Below are positions 50,673 through 62,818 of a DNA stretch of 64,000 bases, one piece after another. Both the position numbers and the translations under genes were made by a program. This DNA is from Paraspadella gotoi. Its lineage: Eukaryota; Chaetognatha. How positions within the stretch are numbered: position 1 is the first letter of the stretch; each line of letters opens with the position of its first letter. The stretch lies in NCBI GenBank assembly GCA_051294375.1, contig CM119263.1, forward strand, positions 7,444,640 to 7,508,639, in the 5' to 3' direction. The notes under the pieces were generated by a model. It did not search any database. It saw nothing but the letters and a program-made list of their open reading frames with translations, and was not told the origin of the DNA.

Positions 50673-50959
50673 CATGATGGCAAAACCAATTAGCCCGCAC
50701 CAATGATTCAAGGACAAAATTAGAGGCGCGAACAACAAATGCCGTTCAGACACGCCCTTTTTTCCTTCGATTAACGAGAAAACCGACGCACAATAATACG
50801 TGACCCTAACATTAAATTGTGGCATTTTAATCCCGTCTATCGCTCTTTAAATTATTTTATGCTATATACTTCGGACGCCGAAGAATTGCGAAAATCTCGG
50901 GCGAAAATTGATGTGACACCAAGTGGCGACCAGCGTCTTGCCTTTCAATCCAACTTGAA

Positions 50960-51024
<65 letters not shown>

Positions 51025-51286
51025 ATGACACAATGAAAAATGTAAACGTTACTGTTCCGTGCATAAAAAAAATTCACTGTCAATATTATTATATTTCTTT
51101 TATTTTTTGAAACGTATAGTTTCATATGCTGATATCCAAATATCATGCCAAAATCTTTTTTTGTTTTTTTGATATGACTGAATATAGGTGAACATGATAA
51201 GTTTTTTTAAAAAAGTTACTTTATTCATATTATCATAGAATGAATATAAAAAAATAAAAAAAATAATAGTACTAATAGTTAGTGTT

Positions 51287-51532
51287 ATGTCTCAATTAGA
51301 ATGGAAAAAAAACCTCATTAAAAATTCGATCGGGAAGTGGGTAACTAAGGCTTACCAATGGCATCCCTCCACGCCGATTGTTCTCTCAAATATTTTTTTA
51401 TTTAATAATTTGAAGGGAAAAAAAGAAAATTTAGAATGCAGGTTGCCAGAAAGGGTACAGATATCTGGGACTTTTGACATGATAACCATGACTTTTAATA
51501 CTCTTGTAAAGGGGGCCAGTAAAGAAATCTAA
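51287..51532 (+). CDS. Unrecognised 81-residue ORF inside the AT-rich insertion
   Basis: The only frame of 60 or more codons in the 2.2-kb insert. Unlike other frames in the window it has varied composition (three Trp, one Cys, no homopolymer), beginning MSQLEWKKNLIKNSIGKW. No signal peptide, no recognisable motif, and no continuation in other frames was found. It may be a remnant exon or chance. Confidence 0.18.
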   Translation: MSQLEWKKNLIKNSIGKWVTKAYQWHPSTPIVLSNIFLFNNLKGKKENLECRLPERVQISGTFDMITMTFNTLVKGASKEI

Positions 51533-52502
51533 AAAATTTTCATCATTAATCAGTCAATGAACCCTTTCCAATGGGCTATTACAAGAATATTTTTTCTTAT
51601 TAAATGGATGATAAATAATAAAATTAAATTACTTGCTATATTTAAAAAAAAATTATCAATACAAATTAACACAATGATGTTTGCTTTGTCAAATATGTTA
51701 CCAGCTATATAATTTTTACAACTTTAATATGATAACAAGCAGTGTGTCAGCTTTTAGTTTGCAGTTAAGATAATGAAAAATGATGATTTTTGTCACAGAC
51801 AAGAAGGTAGATGGTCCAGACTGTTTATATCAAGCTGAAAACATTTTTGGTATTTATCATTTTTAATATTTAAAAATATATTTTATCAAGCCTACACATA
51901 AATTTTTGCTTGTTTTTTACTTTACGAAAAATATAAGCAATTTATGGAATAAAAAAAATTTAATATAAAACATTAATTCAGTCTTTCATTTTTTCAAATT
52001 ACAAAAGAAAAAGAAAAAATTTCATATGTCTTCATTGAAATTTTTAAGCAAAAAAACTGTTATACTTTTAACTCTGATTTAAACAAAAGCTGTGTAAAGA
52101 TTTATGGATTTAATTAATAAAATTCTTTTAGAAAGGTGTCCCATGATTAGGGGCTTTAATTTGATACCACATCCACCTTGCTACCTCTTTTCTTTCAAAA
52201 GTTATTTAAAAAAAAACGTTTTTTAAATTACGCAGTAAAATCTTTGTAAATAAAAATTTTCGCAAAGCGGGAGTATCTCATTATTTCTGTTGTACAATAC
52301 TTAATTTTAAAATAAAACTTGAAGAAAATTTTTTTGTCATTTAGAGACATATCACTTTCAAATGTACCATCGTATAATAATTATTTATTTATTTCCCCAA
52401 AAAAGCCTAATTAGAAAAGTTGAAATTTTTTCAAATGTTGGGAAAAAAATTTCATCCGAAACCTTATGCTCATTGAGAAAATTAAAATATCAAAAAAAAT
52501 AA

Positions 52503-52546
52503 AAAAATCAGCCTCTAGAAAAATCGAAAGGCTAAGGCTGATTTTT
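52503..52546. other. Perfect 12-bp hairpin in the insertion
   Basis: AAAAATCAGCCT (52503-52514) and AGGCTGATTTTT (52535-52546) are exact complements around a 20-base loop. The flanks are A-rich on the left and T-rich on the right. It could be a subterminal element structure or a transcript hairpin. Confidence 0.6.
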
Positions 52547-53467
52547 GAGAATTGCAAAATTACTCACGACTTCATATCCATTATTCTCAAGTATTCAAAA
52601 TATTTTTTTACCAAAATCATTCAATCAATTTTTTTTATAATTTAAAATGTTTTTATGATGTTGTTTTTGTTGAAGAATTGAAAAAAAAGTGAAAAAATAT
52701 AGTAATTATATAAGGTTTTTAAAAATACCTTTAAAATATTAAATATTAGACACAAGGGATAGAAGCAGAAAAACTTCCCATTCATAAAGAAAATTGAAAA
52801 TAATTTGTCATATGTTATTTAGATTAATTGACTATTGATCAAACAATATCGATTCAATGAAATTGAGTGAAATGATGGGTAAAAAAAAATTATCATTCTT
52901 TGGTCCGGTTAACTGTAGGTTACGTTAAAGTGTTTGTTTTAATTAAATATTAATATTTTTTTGCATTTATAAAGCAATGGTCTAAAATTTGTAAGCGTTT
53001 CAGCTAATTGCCTTCATCTTTTTTACTATTTTTGATCTAGTTAGCTTTTTGTGATGTCTAAGGTTTATGTCAGATACAGACATGTCCTAAGTAGTGTATA
53101 TCGCAATATTACCAAAAAGTACGAGTAGTGATAATAATTTGGCTCAAGAAACGATTTTAAAGGGACAAAATCAGCGACGAGACCGTTTCGTCCACGTCTA
53201 TTTTCATTGTGTCCTATCCTCTGCTCCATCTCTCCTCTCATTCTTGATCTTCTGAGGCTAAATCATTTTAAGACGCCTTTTGTTCACACACCAATAACAA
53301 GAAAACCATTCCTTCTCCAAAAACATTTCCCTTTCCTCGGCCAACTCCGTAACTAGTAGCGCATAAGTTCTCACTTTTCGCCCCGGCCAAAACTCTCTCC
53401 CTCTACCCTCCACTTTTTATCGCGCCCCCTATTCCCCGCCAGCGCCCACTCCCTCGTCCCCCTCCGT

Positions 53468-53510
53468 TATATAAAAGCTTGTTTCTCGGACATCGTGGTC
53501 CACAACTCAC
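53468..53510 (+). promoter_or_regulatory. TATA-box core promoter candidate
   Basis: TATATAAAAG at 53468-53477, preceded by a C-rich stretch with several CACTC/CCACT blocks. About 30 bases downstream is a CA-rich start-like region (GGTCCACAACTCAC), then a GC-rich stretch (53535-53620) with no ATG, as in a non-coding first exon. The second copy keeps TATATAAG at 60592-60599 and the CACAACTCACAAGA start-like region. Conservation between copies is weak evidence because they are recent duplicates. Confidence 0.35.
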
Positions 53511-53943
53511 AAGACAACCAAGGAATATAAATTTGTATCCGGTCTCGAGCGACGCCCGCTCGCGCAGCAGGCACGGCAGCGCAGGCGGCAGCCAGCCGCC
53601 GGCACGGACTGTTGGACCGCTCAAACGAAGGAAGAAGACATTAACTGCGCTTTTTCGAATTTCGCATTTAAAATCTTCAAGACAAGGGTCAGCTGTTTGC
53701 TCGCGTTATTACATATCTTCTATCTCCACATCTTTTTCACCTCTTAGCCGTAGCAAATCCATCTGCCTAATACATATCCATCTACATATAACTTGACATA
53801 TATCCTAGACTATTCTCCAGGTGGGAGGGAGGGGAGTTGGGTGTTTTTGTTAAGGGGCTTGAACTTAGTAATATTTTGCCTGATTACTGAGCAAGTGTTA
53901 TGAAATCCCCTGATGCTGGACGCTTTTTTTTTTAAAGGAGATC

Positions 53944-54035
53944 TTCTCTTCTCTCTCTCTTCTCCTCTCTCTTCTCTCCTCTTCTTCTCTCTCTCTCTCT
54001 CTTCTCCTCTCTCTCTCTCTTCTCTCTCTTCTCCT

Positions 54036-54070
<35 letters not shown>

Positions 54071-54075
54071 TCTCT
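53944..54075. repeat. (CT)n microsatellite, highly interrupted
   Basis: About 130 bases of CTCTT and CTCCT-broken CT repeats. Confidence 0.9.
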
Positions 54076-57000
54076 TATCGAGAAAAACATCTTCTTTGGC
54101 GATCAAAGTTGCGACAGTTGAAACGAAGCGTTTTTTTTTCTTTCGGGTTTAAGAAAAATATATATCTGGCTTCTTTGAGACAATTTTGACATAGAGATTC
54201 GTTTATTTGTTGTTTATATTTTTATGTTTTAAAACGTCTACGCCAAGAATAATATATAAAACCCAGGGCGTTATCGAACGGTATATGCGTTCTGATTTTC
54301 CTTTAAATTCTTTTATAATCTTCTCTTTCCTTCTTTTTATTTCCTTTCTTTTCCTGTTTCAAAATTAAAAATCCAATTTTCACAATTTTTTGGGTTGAGA
54401 CACTTTTTCGGGTCGTGTCTGTCGGTCGTATGTCAGTCCGTCGGTCTGTCCACTTATAGTCCCTCGCTCATTTGTAAGAGCAGGAAAAAAACTTCAAATT
54501 ACGATTGTCTTTGCCAAAAAAAAAAAAAAAACAAACAAAAAAACAACAAAATTCAAATCCAAGTGACCGTAGCGCCGCCTTCAGGAGATTCCTAAAACTA
54601 TAGAGAAATAAAATACGAGCTCAGAAGTCACTCCGATGCCAAGCCGCACATTTGAATTTTCCGTCTTTTGATTCCTTTTGACCCCGCTTCTTGTCGTTCT
54701 TCTCTATAGGACCAAAATTTGTCGTGGACAAAGACTTGTCAAAGTTCGTCTTCGTTCGTCGAAGTTTGACTTCCATCGTCTCTTTCCGTCAGACTTAATA
54801 AAATCTCATTATCGTCGTCCCGAAGTTTAATTTATTAATTTATTAGATTCAATCGCATAATATCAGTAATGAGATATAATTAACGAGAGCCGTAGATTAA
54901 AGCATATTAAAAGGTATAAACCCAACCCGATCCCATGGCCAGCGAAAAAAATATAGCTATTTACAAACTGCTTCCTCTTAAGACGGAATGAAACCGATGT
55001 CAAAATCCCAAACGGTCCGATTCAAAAAAGATATGACCGCGCCGAGGGGTCGCTCATCTCCGTCACAAATTGTCAGACTACAAAGTCGGTCATCTTTCTC
55101 CCAGTCGATTAGGTCAGAAGCGACCTTCAAATCCGTCAAAAAAAACCGCGCTCCGCCGCCCTCGGCCGCTGCTTGCTGCCGGCTCCGCCGCTGTGCTGCC
55201 GCCCGCCGCCCGTCCGTGGGATTATCGAGCCTTCGTTCTCGTTTTCTCGGTTCCGGTTTCGTCTGTTCATCGTCATCCATTCTGGCGCAGTTGGGCCAAT
55301 CGATCGTTAACTTCGCTATCGTTATTCGCTAATTAGTTTTATTATCATTGATAACTTTTTATACTCATTGTTAAACGACGTCATAGATTGATAAACTTTA
55401 TTAACTTTATTAAATATTCGCAAAACTGGTGACTTAAAATCCACCAAATTTCTACTCTTTTGCATATTTTAATTTTCCTTCTCTTTCGGTTACGAGCGTG
55501 TTAGTTTATAACATTTATCAGTTGCAAAAACGTCATCTGGTCCGAGTCACCATCCTTTCATTTATTTCCGCCACCATCTGTACATCATCACATCCATCCT
55601 TTACTTTAATTCTCTCCCTTAATCCTATTTCCTTACCCCAAACCATCTGTCCTTTCCTTTTTCCTACCCTCGCTTCCGACTGAATCGGCCCGCCTCGTTC
55701 CATGCAGAGACCGCGATGATATATTAAACTGCTGCCAACTGGCCTCCGAGTCATCTAATCCGGAGTAAGGAAGAAGTCGCATCTCATTCCATTCTCTCCT
55801 TATCCACACCCTTCTCGCTACTTCGATTTAAAAAACGCCCACGCCTGAAGATACTCGCTGTTATCAAAACCACAGGTGCTCTGCTCCACGATCCGTCACC
55901 CTTCGACAACAACCCTAACCACCGCTGTACACAACCCTAGGACACCCTGCCCACAACTGCTCCTCATCCCCGACCCACTCCCTAACCCACGGTCCAGCCC
56001 ACACGGAGAATCTCTCTTATTTTTCATTTAAAAAGTAAAAAAATCTCGGAGGGAAATAAAAAAAATCCTTTGGTTCTGTGAACTCAAGAGGAAGGAACAT
56101 GTTTGATGAGAAGAGGAGAGGATGAAGAGCGGAGAGAGAGGGAAGAGAGGCCAGAGAGAGTGTAGAGGGCCGTAGTGCCGGAGGGTGGGCGAAAGTGAGG
56201 GAGAGGGAAAAGGGAAATACAGAGCGAGAATCTGTCGCACTATCAAGAATTTTACTTATTTTATCTCGCGAATAGTTTAATAACAGATTGAGCCTCAGAA
56301 GAGAGAGAGATAGAGAGAGGAGAGTGGAGGAGAAAGGAGGAGAGAGAGAGAAGAGAAGGAGAGAAGAGGGAGAGAGAACGCGTGACTGGAGAACGCGTTG
56401 AGGGAATAGAGAGGAGAAAGAAGTGTATACAGTAAGGCCAACGATGGAAATACGATGAGAAACAGAGGACGCGGAATAAAAGTTACAAGGAGATCGCAGA
56501 ACATTGTTTTTGAGCTTTTCGCGGTTGTTTTTTGCAAAATGAAGTTGTAAGTTATTTGTAACGTTGTAGGTTAAAAAAAATGATTTTAAAATTTGAACCC
56601 AAAATGAAATTTATAAAAGGTGTAAGCATTAAAACATACATAATGTAGATCTCATAAATCTACAAATTAATAGCTAATTAAATCATCGAATTTAAAATTA
56701 ATTCTTTTAGTTCAAAGATTTGCTTCGGGTTATTAAAAAAAGTAATTTCTATTTATTTTAAAAAATTAGATAAAAAGAATTAAAAAAGATCAAACGTCAA
56801 ATTAGACCTTTTTGGAAAAAAAAAAAAAAAAAAAACTGAAACCTCATCATCGAAGAATCGATTCATGAAAAAATCAAAATCATTGAAAGTTAACGAATTT
56901 TATAAAAAAAAAAAAAATTATAAAAACAAAAAAGAAAGAAATACGAAACTCTCATCGCGTCTGTATATTGAAAAATGTTCAAGAAGATACACGAACGAGA

Positions 57001-57114
57001 GAGATCAATATTCAATCGACGAAACGACGGATAGAGAGAGAAGAGAGGAGAGAGGGAGAGAGGAGAAGGAGATGAGAGAGATTGGAAAGAGGAAAAGAGA
57101 GAAAGAGAGAGGAC
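54076..57114. other. Spacer between the duplication copies; no gene recognised
   Basis: Contains a GTCGGTC/GTCTGTC-rich run at 54417-54452 like that of the dispersed repeat family. Also present are a CCG/GCC-rich stretch at about 55140-55215, pyrimidine-rich sequence at 55550-55680, and GA-rich sequence at 56110-56400 and 57035-57112. No frame looks protein-like. Confidence 0.55.
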
Positions 57115-57333
57115 TTTTTTAGCCAGTTGAGACTTACGTAAAAACATTCGAAAGTGTTAAAAAAGCGGCTAAAAAGACGTCGAGATTAGATAATAGAATC
57201 ATATAAAACTTCCTCTAATGGATAGAAAACCTTTTTTTTTATATTCCTTTGTGACTGAAGCGGTTATTAACCCTTTTGTCTTTTTTTTTATTGGACGAAA
57301 AAAAAAAGTTGACTCGGTTTTATGTCTTCATAT

Positions 57334-57364
<31 letters not shown>

Positions 57365-58011
57365 TCTCTCTGCTTCGACTCTCGTCTCTCATCTTATTTC
57401 TCTCTCCTTTCTCCCAGAAAAAAAAAATACAGCGCTCTCTCTGTCTCTGTCGTCTTCCTCTCTCTTATCTTCCATTTTGGCAACCCCCATTCAATTTCGC
57501 CATATTTGGAGAGCGAGAGAAAGAGATAGAACAAATTTTTTTTATATATAAGACGAACGCGAAAATCTGAGAATTGGAAAACCTAATTTTTTTTTCCTCT
57601 CTCTCTCTCTCTCTTCTCTCGCGCCATATTTCCTTCCGTGGTTGCCGCCGCCGACGCGATAGCCGGTACACTGCCGGTACTGCCGGTGTCGCCGGTGCAG
57701 AGCCGCTTCACTTTAACCCTTTTTTAGCCTCGATTTCGCCTCGAAAATCTCTTTTCCCTTCGAAGGCGTGATTTCAGTGGCACCGAGTCGCCAAGGGGTT
57801 AAGGAGGGGGGTGAGTTGGGAAGGGGGTATGGAACGAAACGGGGGACGGGGGGACGCTCGCGACACGGAAATTGGGAGGAAGGGGGGAAAGGGGGGGTGG
57901 CGACTCATCCCCGGTTGGTGGTGGACGATGGATTTACTGGAAATCGACGGTGGAGGAAAATTGTTTCGAGTTGGCGGCTCCGATGCGTTTAATGGAAACT
58001 CTCTCTCGGTC

Positions 58012-58061
<50 letters not shown>

Positions 58062-60335
58062 AAGGGTCAAAGGGCGATAAAATTCGGGCTTGGACTCGAT
58101 TTGGAAGGAAGCGTTAGAAAATAGGGTTGGACCGTTGAATTCCCCACTTATCAATCCAACCTCGTATCCGCTGGTTCCTCGTCATCCATATCAAATTGAG
58201 CCCACAAATTAACCCAAACAAACCACAGTCAACCCATACAAAATGATATTGTATCACATTTGAGTTAAAGAAAGGATTTTTTCTCAAATTTACCCGATCA
58301 TTGGCATTCGATTTTCGTATAACTGGAAGTTGGATAATGGATATCTGAGTTGAAATTCCTCGTTCTTTTCAAAACGACATACTGACAGAACTCTAGTACG
58401 AGGATGCATCCCGACACCTGCTACGACTGCCGACTCCTGTACGAGGTGGCATCCTCCGCGCGAGGTCATCTTCTTCCCCTTCGATTTTTAGGTCAACTCT
58501 GCTGAGACACGTCACGTGATTCGACGTCACGTCACGTGATTCTCGTAAAAAAAACTTACCCTTTCACAAGCGATCCACTCCTCACCTCACCAACTTTGTC
58601 TCTTACGCCCACGCGGAATTTTAGTAACACTGCCACTCGTTTTTATTCTCTTTCTAACCTCTCTTCTAAGCGGACTCTACTCTTTTGAATTACCAACGCT
58701 TCCCCTCTTGCATGACCCTTACCATCCCCACCCGATCCCTATTCTCCTTAATTCCCCTACCTACCCTTCCTTCCCGAATCACCCCATAAACCTCCGGACG
58801 CCGAAATAATAAAAACTCTCTCGCCGAAAAATTCCTTCGGAAAAAAAAAAAAGTCCCACTTTTTCCTTCGGACTTTCGGGTGAACTAAAGCATCGGCGGC
58901 GGCGGCGGCGGAGGCGCTGCGGCGCCAGTGACAAAAGCAGCGACAGCCGTCGGCGCCGCCTGGAAAAAAAAAAGTAGATCTCGATTAAAAACGTGCTTGG
59001 ATTCAGCGGTGATAATTTGGACGAGGTTATAGGTGGGTAGAGTGAGCGGTTCAGTTTTTAAGCGTCTCTCACCGAAGATTGTGATATTTTCTCTCTTTTT
59101 TTGTGATACGTTTTTTTTTTGCCGCTGTCACTTCACTTTTATCTTCTCAAAAACTTTTCTTTTTTCCTTCCTTTTTCCAACTGAATTTGATACTTTTTAT
59201 ATTTTTCATGCTTTATATATTGAAGGGAAAAAAGTGAGATAACGCAGATAAATTCTTCGCGTCGACCACCGGGTTTTAAATAAAGGCGTGACCCGCGACG
59301 TGGGGTCAAAGGTGAGGACCGGGTGAGGTTAAGGGGAGTGGAGTGAAGGGTGGATGTGAAGGGTCTTGACTTTGGAATCGGAAAAGTAGAAGCAGTGGAG
59401 AAAAGGGAGAGCCTAAGAGGAATAAAGTAGGAAAGGAAGGGAGGGAAAATAGGGTTTAAACTTTAAAGAGGGAAGAGGGATGTGAGTATGACTGAAGGGA
59501 GATCTTAAAATTACAAAGTAAAGAATCGAAGCGATAAAAGTAAAAAGGGGTAGGACTCACGCGAGAATCACCGAGGCCTTAAATTTGTGAGGAACAGAAA
59601 ATCATCACTCGAAAAATGCAATCCGGTCGAAGAACGTTAGAACTTTGTAGAAATCGGTCGCTTCGTTTTAATAATAATATATTCCTTTCAAAAATCAACA
59701 ATTCATTTTCCTACCGGATGAGAAACTTAAAATGAAAATCAACTGAACTTATAATTCTTTTAAATAATTCACTCATTATTATCTCTATCACAATCGCTTC
59801 GCCACTTTGTTCTTTTCTCGCCGATCAGCCTCGCTTCGCACGATCAGGTTAGAAGGTCGACCGAGCGGCGATACTCTTCGGCGGCGGAGGTTATCACCGA
59901 AGTCGCCGTGAAAAACAGAGACTGTATTCAATGCTGATGCCAAATGCAAAGACTGTATTCGATGCTGATTCCAAATGCAGTGACAGTCGTCGCTTACGAA
60001 GCCATATGCAGTGACTGTTTTTAATGCCGAGGCAGTTTTTGATGCCTGATGCAAAAGCATCACCAATATTCAAGGGACAAAATTAGAGGCGCGAACAGAC
60101 AAATGCCGTTCAAGACACGCCCTTTTTCCTTCGATTAACGAACGAAAACCGACGCACAATAATCACGTGACCCTAACATTAAATTGCTTAAATAAAATTG
60201 CGCATTTTATCCCGTCTATCGCTCTTTAATTATTTATGCTTTATACTTCGGACGCCGAAGAATTGCGAAATTTCGGGCGAAAATCTGTGTGACACCAAGT
60301 GGGACCAGCGTCTTGCCTTTCATCCACACTTGTAA

Positions 60336-60384
<49 letters not shown>

Positions 60385-60826
60385 CTTGACTTTTCTGAGG
60401 CTAATCATTAAGACGCTTTTTTAATAACAATAACAAGAACCATTCCATTCTCCAAAAACATTTCCCTTTCCGCCAACTCGTAACAGTAGCCATAAGTTCT
60501 CACTTTTCGGCCCCCGGCCAAAACTCTCTCCCTCACCCTCCACTTTATCGCGCCCCCTTTCCCCGCCAGCCCCACTCCCTCGTCCCCTCCGTATATAAGC
60601 TTGTTTTCTCGGACGATCGTTTGGTCACAACTCACAAGAACCCCAAGGAATATAAATTTGTGATCCGGTCTCGACGACGCCCGCTCGCGGCAGCAGGCGA
60701 CGGCAGCGCAGGGCGGCAGCAGCGGCCGCAGCGACTGTTGTCGCGCTCAACGAAGAAGAAGACCATTACTGCGTTTTTCGATTTCGATTTATTCAAACAA
60801 GGGTCAGCTGTTTGCGGTTATTACAT
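57115..60826 (+). repeat. Large direct duplication, copy 2 (no insertion)
   Basis: Collinear with 47728-53714 minus the 2.2-kb insert, giving about 3.71 kb. It starts directly after a GA-rich tract at 57112 and ends where the sequence changes to GAAGTCTCGACC. Its bases carry many one-base losses relative to copy 1, concentrated in homopolymers but also elsewhere, typical of uncorrected single-molecule reads. Confidence 0.93.
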
Positions 60827-61143
60827 GAAGTCTCGACCAAGAAAAAGAGGGAATCGGTGGGAGGGGGAGGGAGCGGTGTGGGTTTTTGTATTGGGGTGGC
60901 TGGGAGGTGGGAGAGGGAAAAGGGGGTAAGGGAGGATATCACGCTGGTTAGAGAGATCTGTCGATTGCTCTGGAGGGCAGGGGATTCGAACGGAGAAAAG
61001 GGGCGTATGCTTTTCGAGTGAAAAGTGTGCGTCGGATCTTGGGAGTGGAGGCGTTTGGTTTGGGAATGATGCGATAAGGGTTAGACTAGCGCAATAGCCA
61101 CCCCTGGGGGGGTGGAAGGACCCACCTCTCTCCATTTTCTCCC

Positions 61144-61182
61144 CCAACACCCCATCTCAGCCGCCTTCGACGTCGTGGAGTA
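61144..61182 (+). repeat. 39-bp overlap, left of gap
   Basis: Identical over all 39 bases to 62032-62070, on the other side of the 849-N gap. It begins CCAACACCCCATCTCAGCCG and ends GTCGTGGAGTA. Confidence 0.95.
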
Positions 61183-62031
61183 NNNNNNNNNNNNNNNNNN
61201 NNNNNNNNNNNNNNNNNNNNNNNNNNNNNNNNNNNNNNNNNNNNNNNNNNNNNNNNNNNNNNNNNNNNNNNNNNNNNNNNNNNNNNNNNNNNNNNNNNNN
61301 NNNNNNNNNNNNNNNNNNNNNNNNNNNNNNNNNNNNNNNNNNNNNNNNNNNNNNNNNNNNNNNNNNNNNNNNNNNNNNNNNNNNNNNNNNNNNNNNNNNN
61401 NNNNNNNNNNNNNNNNNNNNNNNNNNNNNNNNNNNNNNNNNNNNNNNNNNNNNNNNNNNNNNNNNNNNNNNNNNNNNNNNNNNNNNNNNNNNNNNNNNNN
61501 NNNNNNNNNNNNNNNNNNNNNNNNNNNNNNNNNNNNNNNNNNNNNNNNNNNNNNNNNNNNNNNNNNNNNNNNNNNNNNNNNNNNNNNNNNNNNNNNNNNN
61601 NNNNNNNNNNNNNNNNNNNNNNNNNNNNNNNNNNNNNNNNNNNNNNNNNNNNNNNNNNNNNNNNNNNNNNNNNNNNNNNNNNNNNNNNNNNNNNNNNNNN
61701 NNNNNNNNNNNNNNNNNNNNNNNNNNNNNNNNNNNNNNNNNNNNNNNNNNNNNNNNNNNNNNNNNNNNNNNNNNNNNNNNNNNNNNNNNNNNNNNNNNNN
61801 NNNNNNNNNNNNNNNNNNNNNNNNNNNNNNNNNNNNNNNNNNNNNNNNNNNNNNNNNNNNNNNNNNNNNNNNNNNNNNNNNNNNNNNNNNNNNNNNNNNN
61901 NNNNNNNNNNNNNNNNNNNNNNNNNNNNNNNNNNNNNNNNNNNNNNNNNNNNNNNNNNNNNNNNNNNNNNNNNNNNNNNNNNNNNNNNNNNNNNNNNNNN
62001 NNNNNNNNNNNNNNNNNNNNNNNNNNNNNNN
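61183..62031. other. Scaffold gap, 849 N (probably false)
   Basis: The same 39-base sequence abuts both edges, so the two contigs overlap and most likely join directly. Frames of up to 357 codons across it are artefacts. Confidence 0.9.
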
Positions 62032-62070
62032 CCAACACCCCATCTCAGCCGCCTTCGACGTCGTGGAGTA
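62032..62070 (+). repeat. 39-bp overlap, right of gap
   Basis: Second copy of 61144-61182, continuing into GGGTGAGAGAAAG. Confidence 0.95.
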
Positions 62071-62550
62071 GGGTGAGAGAAAGATTAATTGAGTAACGTG
62101 AACTCTGTCGTCCGACGAAATCAACTTAAAAATGAGTCTTCGACGATCGATCATTTTCCATGGAGCAACACAATTTTTTTTTCTTCATTCGTCCATGATT
62201 CTCAAAGAAAAGTGGGGAGGGAGGGGAGTCGGAGGCTTGTGACAGATTATGGTCGAAAACGGGCGGCCGATGTGCGCCACCCGATTGTCCCCCTTCGGTC
62301 TTGACATTTCGAAACAAGAAACTCCCTTAAATCTCCTGTCCCCATCCTCCCCTTAAAAAAAAAAAGGAGAAAGGACGAACTGAAGACGAAAGATCGAAAA
62401 ACGAATTCGCTGACATTTTTTTTTATTTCAAAGTCAACTTATCTCCTGATAATTTTTTTTTCTCTTTTTTTGCTTTTCTACTTTTTTTTATGTTTTTCTT
62501 TTTTGAGGGCAAAAGAAAAATCTATATCTTTTTTTTCTTTGCTCCCGCGC

Positions 62551-62818
62551 NNNNNNNNNNNNNNNNNNNNNNNNNNNNNNNNNNNNNNNNNNNNNNNNNN
62601 NNNNNNNNNNNNNNNNNNNNNNNNNNNNNNNNNNNNNNNNNNNNNNNNNNNNNNNNNNNNNNNNNNNNNNNNNNNNNNNNNNNNNNNNNNNNNNNNNNNN
62701 NNNNNNNNNNNNNNNNNNNNNNNNNNNNNNNNNNNNNNNNNNNNNNNNNNNNNNNNNNNNNNNNNNNNNNNNNNNNNNNNNNNNNNNNNNNNNNNNNNNN
62801 NNNNNNNNNNNNNNNNNN
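62551..62818. other. Scaffold gap, 268 N
   Basis: The right flank starts inside a CGT/GTC triplet tract (62819-62838), so the missing part probably includes more of that tract. Confidence 0.98.

Larger units (their letters stand above)
51024..53216. mobile_element. 2.2-kb AT-rich insertion with terminal inverted repeats
   Basis: The left end TATGACACAATGAAAAATG (51024-51042) is matched in inverted orientation by the right end at 53198-53216, which reads TAGGACACAATGAAAATAG on the - strand: 16 of 19 positions agree, with a perfect 13-base core GACACAATGAAAA. The interval is much more AT-rich than its surroundings, has no GA/CT tract, and is wholly absent from the second duplication copy, where the CT tract joins straight to CATTCTTG at 60381. 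No transposase is visible, so a non-autonomous DNA transposon is likely. The inner CACAATG is shared with Transib-type ends, but no clean 5-base target duplication is seen. CTAT flanks the GACACAATG core on both sides and could be a 4-base target duplication. Confidence 0.65.
47728..53714 (+). repeat. Large direct duplication, copy 1 (with insertion)
   Basis: Collinear with 57115-60826. Homology begins at TTTTAGCCAGTTGAGACTTA and runs to the CT tract at 50964-51023. It is then broken by the 2.2-kb AT-rich insert and resumes at CATTCTTG (53239) up to GGTCAGCTGTTTGC and TTATTACAT (53714). Without the insert it is about 3.77 kb. Differences from copy 2 are overwhelmingly one-base insertions or losses. 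It contains CT and GA tracts (47950-48007, 48620-48673), a 31-base repeat (50547-50672) and a TATA-box promoter candidate, but no recognisable protein. Confidence 0.93.

Noticed and set aside
51024-53216. Bacterial or organellar DNA inserted into the genome
   Set aside because: AT-rich, but with no long ORFs, no rRNA/tRNA and no organellar gene order. The terminal inverted repeats fit a transposon better.
61081-62154. 357-codon open frame on the - strand
   Set aside because: Spans 849 N of a probably false gap. The known parts at each end contain the same duplicated 39 bp.
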